The position numbers and the translations under genes were made by a program. From a bacterium (GTDB taxonomy: Bacteria > Patescibacteriota > Patescibacteriia > Patescibacteriales > Patescibacteriaceae), in assembly GCA_021818075.1 (NCBI GenBank), contig JAKAFD010000011.1, forward strand, positions 1 to 19,652: a DNA stretch of 19,652 nt, given 5' to 3'. The notes under the pieces were generated by a model that was not told the DNA's origin, did no database searches, and worked only from the letters and a program-made list of their open reading frames with translations. The stretch's first letter is position 1. Each line of letters opens with the position of its first letter. Shown here in pieces: positions 5,044 to 10,957 of this stretch.

Positions 5044-7104
5044 TTAAGCTAAAGCGGTGGCGACGCCCAGACTCACATCCTGCGCTTCCGGCACATAGCC
5101 GATCTCTTCGTCGCACTTGGGGCAATAATGATGCTCGCCGGCCAAATAACCGTGTTTGGGACAAATGGAGAAAGTGGGTGTCAGGGTAAAATACGGCAAA
5201 TGGTAGTGGTCAACGATTTTCTTGACCAGTCTTTTGGCGGCTTCGCCGGTTTCCAGCCGCTCGCCCAGAAAGCCGTGCAAGACCGTGCCGCCGGTGTACT
5301 TAGTCTGCAGGTCATCCTGTAAATCCAGTGCTTCAAAAATATCTTTGGTAAAGCCGACCGGCAGATGGGTGGAATTGGTGTAGTAGGGGTCGGCGCCAGT
5401 TTGGTTATAAGCCTCGTTGTTGCCGACAATAATCTCGGGAAATAGTTCTTTATCTTTTTTGGCAAAACGATAAGTGGCGCCTTCGGCCGGACTGGCCTCT
5501 AAGTTGTATAAATTATTGGTTTCGTTTTGATAATCCATCAAACGATTGCGCATAAATTCCATTATCTCCAGAGCCAACTCGCGGCCTTCGGGCGTGGCCA
5601 CGCCTTTACCCATAAAATTCAACAAACCCTCGTTCATGGCTATAATGCCGATGGTGTTAAAGTGATTTTGCCAATAGTTGCCAAACCGTTCTTTAATGCC
5701 GCTCAAATAATAAGTGGAATAAGGAAACAGTTTGTCATCAGATAATTTTTCAATCACTTTGCGTTTGATTTCCAAGCTGTCTTTGGCCAAATCCATTAAA
5801 TCGCCCAGCCGCTTTAAGAATTCTTCTTTAGTCTTTGACAAATAGCCGATACGCGACAAATTAATGGTCACCACGCCCAAGGAGCCGGTCAGCGGATTAG
5901 CGCCAAACAGTCCCCCGCCGCGCTTCCTGAGTTCGCGGTTGTCCAGCCGCAAGCGGCAGCACATACTGCGGGCATCGTCGCGGTTCATATCGGAATTAAC
6001 GAAATTGGAAAAATACGGCACGCCGGATTTGGCGGTCATGTCCCACATTTTTTTCAGACAAGGCCGCTCCCAGTCAAAATCTTTGTCAATGTTGTAAGTC
6101 GGAATGGGATAAGAAAACATCCGGCCGCGGGCGTCGCCTTCCAGCATCACCTCGGCAAAAGCCTCGTTTAAAATATCCATTTCCGGCTGAAAGTCTTTAT
6201 ATCTTTCCGTCATCACCTGGCCGCCGATAACGACATGTTCCTCGCCAATCATGGGCGAAGGCGTCACATCCAAAGTAATATTGGTAAAAGGCGTCTGAAA
6301 ACCGACGCGAGTCGGCACATTGATATTAAAAATAAATTCCTGAATCGCCTGCTTAACCGATTTATAATCCAGCTGGTCATAGCGGATAAACGGCGCCAGA
6401 TAAGTATCAAAGTTGGCCAAGGCCATAGCGCCGGCTCCCTCGCCCTGCATGGTATAAAGGAAATTGACGATTTGACCAAGGGCGCTCCGAAAATGCTTGG
6501 GCGGTTTGGATTGGACTTTCTCTTCCACGCCGCCAAAACCGCGCAGCAGCAAATCTTTTAAATCCCAGCCGCAGCAATAAGGCGCCAGCATGCCGAGATC
6601 ATGAATATGAAAATCGCCGTTGATATGGGCCTCGCGAATTTGTAAAGGATAAAGTTTATTCAGCCAATATTTAGCGGAAATGGCCGAAGCGATGTAATTA
6701 TTCAACCCTTGCACGGAAAAACTCATATTGGAGTTTTCCTTCACCCGCCAGTCAGTGCGTCCCAGATAATCCTCCATCAGTTTTTGGCCCAAATCCGGGC
6801 TGATCTCTCTGATTTGGCGATGCTGGTCGCGATAAAGAATATAAGCCTTGGCGATTTTGATTAAGCGGTTGGTAATCAAAACTTCTTCCACCATATCCTG
6901 AATTTCTTCCACCGCCGGAATGCTGTTTTTGTGAAACTTTTTGTTCACTAATTCCACTACTTGATTGCTTAAATCCTGGGCTAGTTTTAAATCATCCGTG
7001 CCGACCGCTTTGGCCGCTTTGTAAACGGCCTGAGTGATTTTCTCCTGGTCAAACGGGACAATATCGCCGGAGCGTTTTCTTAATTGGCTGACTTGTTCAT
7101 GCAT
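5044..7104 (-). CDS. nrdD: Anaerobic (class III) ribonucleoside-triphosphate reductase, large part lacking the glycyl-radical tail
   Basis: NrdD reduces ribonucleoside triphosphates to dNTPs in oxygen-free conditions. The 686-residue product has an N-terminal ATP-cone (about 4-94, starting RKRSGDIVPFDQEKI) for allosteric activity control. The catalytic barrel follows with YCCGW (Cys177-178) and SMCCRL (Met381, Cys382, Cys383), the latter probably holding the thiyl-radical Cys of the finger loop. The C-terminus has a zinc site: Cys648, His651, Cys661, Cys664 (CPKH...CPKC). It then ends with ATALA* and lacks the RVxGY glycyl-radical motif, which lies on the next small ORF. The methionine two residues before the second Cys of MCC recalls the subgroup using a thioredoxin-like reductant and not formate, a tentative call. 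Downstream of nrdR across a repeat array. Confidence 0.92.
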   Translation of the reverse strand: MHEQVSQLRKRSGDIVPFDQEKITQAVYKAAKAVGTDDLKLAQDLSNQVVELVNKKFHKNSIPAVEEIQDMVEEVLITNRLIKIAKAYILYRDQHRQIREISPDLGQKLMEDYLGRTDWRVKENSNMSFSVQGLNNYIASAISAKYWLNKLYPLQIREAHINGDFHIHDLGMLAPYCCGWDLKDLLLRGFGGVEEKVQSKPPKHFRSALGQIVNFLYTMQGEGAGAMALANFDTYLAPFIRYDQLDYKSVKQAIQEFIFNINVPTRVGFQTPFTNITLDVTPSPMIGEEHVVIGGQVMTERYKDFQPEMDILNEAFAEVMLEGDARGRMFSYPIPTYNIDKDFDWERPCLKKMWDMTAKSGVPYFSNFVNSDMNRDDARSMCCRLRLDNRELRKRGGGLFGANPLTGSLGVVTINLSRIGYLSKTKEEFLKRLGDLMDLAKDSLEIKRKVIEKLSDDKLFPYSTYYLSGIKERFGNYWQNHFNTIGIIAMNEGLLNFMGKGVATPEGRELALEIMEFMRNRLMDYQNETNNLYNLEASPAEGATYRFAKKDKELFPEIIVGNNEAYNQTGADPYYTNSTHLPVGFTKDIFEALDLQDDLQTKYTGGTVLHGFLGERLETGEAAKRLVKKIVDHYHLPYFTLTPTFSICPKHGYLAGEHHYCPKCDEEIGYVPEAQDVSLGVATALA

Positions 7105-7112
7105 GGGGTTGG

Positions 7113-7197
7113 TTTAGCTCTTAGCTATAAGCTATTAGCTTTTAGCCGGCGCTTTAATCTTCGGGCTAACAGCTAAGGGCTAATCGCTAATGGCTAG
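7113..7197. repeat. Inverted pair of five-copy heptad repeat arrays
   Basis: On the plus strand five TTAGC-type heptads start at 7114, 7121, 7128, 7135 and 7142 (third copy TAAGC). After an 18-bp spacer, five GCTAA-type heptads start at 7165, 7172, 7179, 7186 and 7193 (last copy GCTAG). The period is exactly 7 in both, and the arrays are symmetric about one centre, so the transcript can fold into a long imperfect hairpin. The outer copy contains the TAG stop codon of nrdR. It fills the nrdR-nrdD gap. Function unknown. Confidence 0.85.
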
Positions 7198-7655
7198 TCT
7201 TTTATATTTTTAATAATTTGATTGAGCTCGTTCTTGAAAGACTGGGCGTCAACAAAAGAACGGTACACCGAAGCAAAACGAATATAAGCCACCTGGTCAA
7301 AATCTTTGAGATGTTTTAAAACAATTTCGCCGATTTCCTCGGCTTGAACCTCATCGCGGCGCAACGCCTGAATGTCTTTTTCAATCAAATTAATCAACTT
7401 GCGAAAGTCCACTTCCGAAATGGGCCGTTTTTCCAAAGCGCGCCTCAAGCCTCGGGAAATTTTTTCCCGGGAATAGTTTTCCCGGCTGCCGTCGCGTTTA
7501 ATGACCGCCAAGTCCAGAATTTCCACTTCCTCAAAAGTGGAGAAACGAAAGCTGCATTTTAAACATTCACGCCGGCGCCTGATAGATAAGCCGTCCGCCG
7601 CCACTCGAGAGTCAACCACCTTAGTATCATCATAATCACAGACAGGACACTTCAT
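7194..7655 (-). CDS. nrdR: Transcriptional repressor NrdR
   Basis: This 153-residue protein is full length for NrdR, which senses ATP/dATP and represses ribonucleotide reductase genes. It has a zinc ribbon with Cys3, Cys6, Cys31 and Cys34 (CPVC...CLKC), the conserved SRVAADGLSIRRRREC stretch (16-31), and an ATP-cone (about 49-139: VIKRDGSRENYSREKI...). The start is fixed by the MKCPVC N-terminus. It is the first gene of the nrd block. Upstream lie a near-consensus promoter (7741-7769) and an NrdR-box-like palindrome (7716-7731) just past the -10, so autoregulation and control of nrdD/nrdG are likely. It has no obvious ribosome binding site. Confidence 0.96.
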   Translation of the reverse strand: MKCPVCDYDDTKVVDSRVAADGLSIRRRRECLKCSFRFSTFEEVEILDLAVIKRDGSRENYSREKISRGLRRALEKRPISEVDFRKLINLIEKDIQALRRDEVQAEEIGEIVLKHLKDFDQVAYIRFASVYRSFVDAQSFKNELNQIIKNIKD

Positions 7656-7715
7656 AGGCTAAATAAGTAAAGAAGCGCCAAAAACCTACATCTTGCGCCC
7701 CTTTTAAAGTTTCCA

Positions 7716-7731
7716 CCACAAAATATTGTGG
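7716..7731. promoter_or_regulatory. NrdR-box-like operator
   Basis: CCACAAAATATTGTGG has perfect 6-bp arms CCACAA/TTGTGG around AATA and resembles published NrdR boxes (ACA...TAT...TGT type, 16 bp). It lies immediately downstream of the -10 in front of nrdR, covering the presumed start of transcription, where a bound repressor would block initiation. NrdR boxes normally occur in pairs about 31-32 bp apart; I see only one good copy. Confidence 0.7.
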
Positions 7732-7735
7732 ATAA
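7727..7735 (-). promoter_or_regulatory. Perfect DnaA-box match
   Basis: The minus strand reads TTATCCACA, identical to the strong DnaA-box consensus. It overlaps the right arm of the NrdR-box-like palindrome and the presumed start of the nrd transcript. A 9-mer matching 8 of 9 positions (ATATCCACA, plus strand, 7843-7851) lies about 115 bp away in the opposite orientation. A single 9-mer can occur by chance. Confidence 0.4.
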
Positions 7736-7740
7736 TTAAA

Positions 7741-7769
7741 ATTATACTCCTTTCGGGCAAGTTTATCAA
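7741..7769 (-). promoter_or_regulatory. Promoter of the nrdR-nrdD-nrdG block
   Basis: On the minus strand TTGATA (7769-7764), a 17-bp spacer and TATAAT (7746-7741) form a near-consensus sigma70-type promoter. Transcription should start near 7734, about 80 nt upstream of the nrdR ATG. The operator-like palindrome sits at the start site. This is the best promoter in the window. Confidence 0.8.
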
Positions 7770-7803
7770 ACCGGGTGTTTTTCCTTTTTGGTTAAACAAA
7801 AAT

Positions 7804-7837
7804 CAACTCTCGCCGGCCGCCGCGGCCGGCAAAGTTG
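7804..7837. repeat. GC-rich palindromic hairpin
   Basis: A perfect 9-bp GC-only palindrome (7812-7820 with 7822-7830, GCCGGCCGC/GCGGCCGGC) is flanked by CAACT/AGTTG (7804-7808 with 7833-7837) that extends the stem past a small internal loop. No T-run follows on either strand, so it is not a standard terminator. It lies about 35 bp upstream of the nrd promoter. Confidence 0.65.
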
Positions 7838-7876
7838 TCAAGATATCCACAGCACCGGTCATATAACACACAGCCT

Positions 7877-7914
7877 AAAACAAAAGCCGCAGCCCCTTAC
7901 AGGAAGCTGCGGTT
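7877..7914 (-). terminator. Rho-independent terminator, second after ftsZ
   Basis: Minus-strand stem: the arms AACCGCAGC and GCTGCGGCT (7914-7906 with 7893-7885) enclose a 12-nt loop, followed by TTTTGTTTT (7885-7877). GC-rich stem plus U-tract is a classic terminator for transcripts arriving from ftsZ, separating them from the nrd promoter. Confidence 0.8.
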
Positions 7915-7930
7915 AAGCAAAATTTGATTC

Positions 7931-7985
7931 ATCCAAAAAATTGTTTTGGCCGTAGGGCTTTGCTCGCTAAAACAATTTTTTGGAT
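7931..7985. repeat. Perfect 17-bp inverted repeat with 21-nt loop
   Basis: ATCCAAAAAATTGTTTT (7931-7947) and its exact reverse complement (7969-7985) flank a 21-nt loop containing GTAGGGCTTTGCTCGC. It lies between two terminators downstream of ftsZ. Long perfect arms with a GC-rich loop resemble REP/MITE-like intergenic elements, but only one copy is seen here. Confidence 0.7.
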
Positions 7986-8005
7986 ACTTCTAGTTTTGGA
8001 AAATA

Positions 8006-8034
8006 TTAAAAACCTTTTTTGAAAAGGTTTTTAA
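8006..8034 (-). terminator. Terminator-like hairpin directly after ftsZ
   Basis: A perfect 13-bp stem (8006-8018 with 8022-8034, core AACCTTTT/AAAAGGTT) with a 3-nt loop begins 5 nt past the ftsZ stop codon. The 3' arm and flank on the minus strand are T-rich (GGTTTTTAATATTTT), fitting a weak intrinsic terminator, backed up by the stronger one at 7877-7914. Confidence 0.65.
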
Positions 8035-8039
8035 AGCGT

Positions 8040-9227
8040 TTACATCATTTTCTTCCTGATAAAGGCTGGGATGCCCAGTTCTTCATCTTCCGTTGCCTCC
8101 TCTTCCGCCATCAGGTTAACTTTCTTTTTCAATACATCCAATTGCACCCGTTTGGTCGGCGACGGTTTCATTTTGGACCGCAGCTCGCTTTCCTGGCGCA
8201 CCTGCTCCTCCTCAATAAATAAATTGGGTTTGTAATATTTTTCTTCCGCTGGAGCCGCTGACCGAAGGCCGCCCTTATTGTTAAAACCGGTGGCCACCAC
8301 CGTAATTTTAATTTCATCTTTCAGCTTCTCATCAATACCGACGCCGAAAATAATCTTAGCCTCTTCGTCGGCCGAAGCGGTAATAATCTTGGAAGCTTCG
8401 TTAACATCGCTCATAGCCAGATCGGCGCCGCCGAAAATCGTAAACAAAATGCCTTTAGCCCCGTCAATAGACATTTCCAGCAAAGGCGAACTGATAGCCG
8501 CCTTAGCCGCTTCCACCGCCTTGTTCTCACCCGAGGCGCGGCCGATGCCCATTAGACAGCTGCCGGCATCCTGCATAATCGTCCGGATATCGGAAAAGTC
8601 GGCATTGACCATGGCGTGGACGCTGATAATTTCGGCAATACCCTGAATACCCTGCCGCAGGACATCATCCACAATCATAAAGGCGTCCAGGATGCTGGTC
8701 TTCTTATCAATGACTTGTAAAATTTTATCGTTTTGAATGGTAATGATGGCGTCCACCCGGTCGGCCAGTTCGGCAAAACCGCGGTCGGCAATATTGGAAC
8801 GCTGCGCGCCCTCAAACGAAAAAGGCCGGGTCACCACAGCCACGGTCAAGGCGCCCAAGTCGCGGGCGATTTCCGCCACCACCGGCGAAGCGCCGGTACC
8901 GGTACCGCCGCCCATGCCACAGGTGATGAACACCATATTGGCGTCTTTCAGGGCTTCGCGAATTTCATTCTCCGCCTCCTCGGCGGCCTGGCGGCCCAGC
9001 TCCGGGTTCATACCGGCGCCCAAACCGCGGGTAATGGTCTTGCCGATATGAATTTTGCGGGGGGCTTTATTATAATGCAAGGCCTGGACGTCAGTATTCA
9101 TACTGATGAAGTCCACGCCTTTAATCCCGCAATCAATCATGCGGTTGACGGCACTGCCGCCTGAACCGCCGACACCGATTACCTTAATTTTAGCGAAGGT
9201 TTCTACGACTGGTTTAACTTCGGCCAT
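8040..9227 (-). CDS. ftsZ: Cell division GTPase FtsZ
   Basis: FtsZ is the tubulin-like GTPase that polymerises into the division ring. In the 395-residue product the N-terminal GTP-binding core begins IKVIGVGGSGGSAVNRM (14-30). The tubulin signature GGGTGTG is at 106-112, and the T7 synergy loop NADFSD at 208-213 contains the catalytic Asp for the neighbouring subunit. A variable linker (about 320-380) follows. The conserved C-terminal peptide GIPAFIRKK (385-393) is the docking site for FtsA. The start is supported by AGGGA 7 nt upstream of ATG. It has its own promoter candidate in the ftsA-ftsZ gap (9259-9287) and two terminators downstream. Length and motifs are normal. Confidence 0.98.
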   Translation of the reverse strand: MAEVKPVVETFAKIKVIGVGGSGGSAVNRMIDCGIKGVDFISMNTDVQALHYNKAPRKIHIGKTITRGLGAGMNPELGRQAAEEAENEIREALKDANMVFITCGMGGGTGTGASPVVAEIARDLGALTVAVVTRPFSFEGAQRSNIADRGFAELADRVDAIITIQNDKILQVIDKKTSILDAFMIVDDVLRQGIQGIAEIISVHAMVNADFSDIRTIMQDAGSCLMGIGRASGENKAVEAAKAAISSPLLEMSIDGAKGILFTIFGGADLAMSDVNEASKIITASADEEAKIIFGVGIDEKLKDEIKITVVATGFNNKGGLRSAAPAEEKYYKPNLFIEEEQVRQESELRSKMKPSPTKRVQLDVLKKKVNLMAEEEATEDEELGIPAFIRKKMM

Positions 9228-9258
9228 ATATTTCCCTGGGCTTGTTTATGCTCTTTTT

Positions 9259-9287
9259 ATTTTAAACCAAAGCCTAAAATTTTTCAA
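9259..9287 (-). promoter_or_regulatory. Putative ftsZ promoter
   Basis: Minus strand TTGAAA (9287-9282), 17-bp spacer, TAAAAT (9264-9259). Transcription would start near 9252, leaving a leader of about 24 nt that carries the AGGGA ribosome binding site of ftsZ. The -35 element lies inside the hairpin that spans the ftsA stop codon. Confidence 0.5.
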
Positions 9288-9308
9288 GCCTTGTTCTCAA
9301 GGCTTGAA
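9283..9308. repeat. Hairpin spanning the ftsA stop codon
   Basis: Perfect 11-bp inverted repeat TTCAAGCCTTG / CAAGGCTTGAA with a 4-nt loop. The TGA of ftsA (9299-9297) falls at the loop edge. On the minus strand it is followed by AAATTTT, too few U for a strong terminator; it could be an attenuator or an mRNA-stabilising structure between ftsA and ftsZ. Confidence 0.65.
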
Positions 9309-10559
9309 CAGGGAAATAATTTTTTTGAACGCATCCTGGGCGCCGCCCGACAGGCCGCCCAAAGACCAACCGCCGCCCTTAGTCTCGCCGCGGCCGTATT
9401 GTTCACCCCAGGCCGTTAAACCTAAGGCCGTTAAATATTCCAAATCGTTAACTTTATCAATTAAAGTGGCTACATGTTTGTTGGCGCCCAAAGACACCGG
9501 CAAGCGTAAATCTTTTTTGGCGGCATCCACTATGTCCGCCAATTTGGCGCCGCCGCCGATTAACACCACGCCGGCCGGCAGCATACCGCTGCGATCAATT
9601 TTTTTGAACTCCTGGTCAACCTTGGACATCAACTCCTCTACCCGGGCTTCAATAATTTCCGCTACATAGTGCTGGGAGATGACCGGTGATTCGTCCGCCA
9701 GATTGTCCTCGGTTAAAATATCAGAAATATCAATTTCGTCTTTTTTGGAAAACTTTTCGCTCTTGGCGCTGCCGTACTTAATCTTAATTTTCTCGGCCAG
9801 AGTAATAGGGCACCTTAAGCCGATGGCCACATCGGCCGTAATGTGACCGGCGCCCAAAGGCAGGACCGCCGTATGCAGTAATTCACCCTCTTCAAACACC
9901 GCCAAGCTGGTGGTGGTAGCGCCGATATTAACAACGGCCACGCCCAGCTCTTTTTGTTTGTTGTCCAGTACCACATTAGCGGCGGCCAAAGCGGAAAACA
10001 GCAAATCGTCAATGGCCAAACCGGCTCGTTGAATGGCCTTGGTTAAATTTTTAATTTGGCTGCTTAAATTCTGGATAACTAAAGCACCGACTTCCAGCCG
10101 CACGCCGGTCATACCCAGAGGATTTTTAACATATTCCTGATTATCAACCTTAAACTCCACCGGAATGACATGCAGAATGTCGTAATTTTGCGGCACGGCT
10201 AGAGCCTGCGCCGCCTCCACCGCCCGGTTAACATCCTCGGCATTAATTTCGTTATCGCTGCGACTGACGGCCACCACGCCTTTGGATTTTTCGCATTTTA
10301 AACTGGGCGCGTTTAAACCGACCCAAGCTTCATGAACCTGGACTCCGATTAACCGCTCGGCTTTTTCCACGCAGGCGGAAATGGCTGAAGTGGCGTCTTC
10401 AATACTGGTCACCACGCCTTTATTGATGCCTTCGGCCGGCGCGGCCACCGCGCCCAAAACCTGCAGCTTGTCGCCGCCCTCGCCTTTAACCCGCTGGCCA
10501 ACGACCAGGCGGACTTGAGTGGTACCGACATCCAAACCGGCAATAAGTTGATGTTTCAT
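9297..10559 (-). CDS. ftsA: Cell division protein FtsA
   Basis: FtsA is the actin-like membrane anchor for FtsZ. The 420-residue product starts with the phosphate-1 motif IAGLDVGTTQVRLVVG (6-21). It has the FtsA-specific 1C insertion region (about 86-165, including AVPQNYDILHVIPVEF), phosphate-2 like VVNIGATTTSLAVFEEG (208-224), and the adenosine motif GVVLIGGGAKLADI (331-344). A glycine-rich linker (391-404) leads to a C-terminal amphipathic helix, DAFKKIISLFKP (409-420), the membrane-targeting sequence. It precedes ftsZ as in most bacteria. A hairpin overlaps its stop codon. A promoter-like pair lies just upstream at 10578-10607. Confidence 0.97.
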   Translation of the reverse strand: MKHQLIAGLDVGTTQVRLVVGQRVKGEGGDKLQVLGAVAAPAEGINKGVVTSIEDATSAISACVEKAERLIGVQVHEAWVGLNAPSLKCEKSKGVVAVSRSDNEINAEDVNRAVEAAQALAVPQNYDILHVIPVEFKVDNQEYVKNPLGMTGVRLEVGALVIQNLSSQIKNLTKAIQRAGLAIDDLLFSALAAANVVLDNKQKELGVAVVNIGATTTSLAVFEEGELLHTAVLPLGAGHITADVAIGLRCPITLAEKIKIKYGSAKSEKFSKKDEIDISDILTEDNLADESPVISQHYVAEIIEARVEELMSKVDQEFKKIDRSGMLPAGVVLIGGGAKLADIVDAAKKDLRLPVSLGANKHVATLIDKVNDLEYLTALGLTAWGEQYGRGETKGGGWSLGGLSGGAQDAFKKIISLFKP

Positions 10560-10577
10560 ATAAACTTTATCTTCTAT

Positions 10578-10607
10578 ATTTTAAAAAAAATACTGGCTAA
10601 AAATCAA
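10578..10607 (-). promoter_or_regulatory. Weak candidate promoter of ftsA
   Basis: Minus strand TTGATT (10607-10602), 18-bp spacer, TAAAAT (10583-10578). It overlaps the end of the upstream kinase gene and would give a leader of about 12 nt. Matches are 4 of 6 and 5 of 6, in an AT-rich stretch, so chance is possible. Confidence 0.3.
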
Positions 10608-10937
10608 GACGCCAACAATTATGGCCGCCAGCGCCGCCACCAGCACGCCGGCGGCTACTATATCTTTAATCCGTTTCACATAATTGTCCAGCCGGGGCTT
10701 CAGGGAATCACTAATAGCCTCCACAGCGCTGTTAACTATCTCCATCACCAGCACCAAGGCGCAGGCTAAAACTAAAATGGCTGCTTCCAGCCAGCTTACG
10801 CTAAGGAGCACGGCCAGCGTCAGTATCAGCAAAGCTGCCACTATTTCAATCTTAAAATTCTGCTCTTCGCGGAAAATTTTAAACAAGCCGCGTCCGGCAT
10901 AAATAAAACTTTTGAACAATCTGGTTAGCCTGATCAT
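10581..10937 (-). CDS. Undecaprenol kinase / diacylglycerol kinase family (DgkA-like)
   Basis: This 118-residue integral membrane kinase belongs to the DgkA family. Without a Gram-negative-type lipid context, recycling of undecaprenol to undecaprenyl phosphate (UdpK-like) is more likely than diacylglycerol phosphorylation. The N-terminal amphipathic region is followed by EEQNFKIEI (24-32). Three membrane helices lie at about 31-48, 51-72 and 93-115. The catalytic signature MEIVNSAVEAISD (65-77) includes Glu66, Asn69 and Glu73, the last matching the catalytic Glu76 of E. coli DgkA. KD (91-92) before the last helix is also conserved. It sits between ybeY and ftsA on the same strand. Confidence 0.92.
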   Translation of the reverse strand: MIRLTRLFKSFIYAGRGLFKIFREEQNFKIEIVAALLILTLAVLLSVSWLEAAILVLACALVLVMEIVNSAVEAISDSLKPRLDNYVKRIKDIVAAGVLVAALAAIIVGVLIFSQYFF

Positions 10938-10957
10938 AATTTGTATTGAGCAATATA

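Noticed and set aside
5009..5046. Sequencing frameshift as explanation for the split nrdD
   Set aside because: Joining needs more than one indel: the gap has several stops, the spacing between zinc site and radical Gly would be far too long, and the small ORF has its own ATG. It cannot be fully excluded without reads.
7113..7197. CRISPR array
   Set aside because: Repeat unit is 7 bp without spacers and arranged as an inverted pair; no cas genes are present. No CRISPR-like array occurs anywhere in the window.
7684..7699. Second NrdR box about 32 bp from the first
   Set aside because: The sequence CCTACATCTTGCGCCC is not palindromic and matches the motif poorly.
7656..8039. Replication origin in the ftsZ-nrdR gap because of DnaA-box matches
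   Set aside because: Only one perfect and one near match, no AT-rich unwinding repeat, and no dnaA, dnaN or related genes nearby; a regulatory role fits better.
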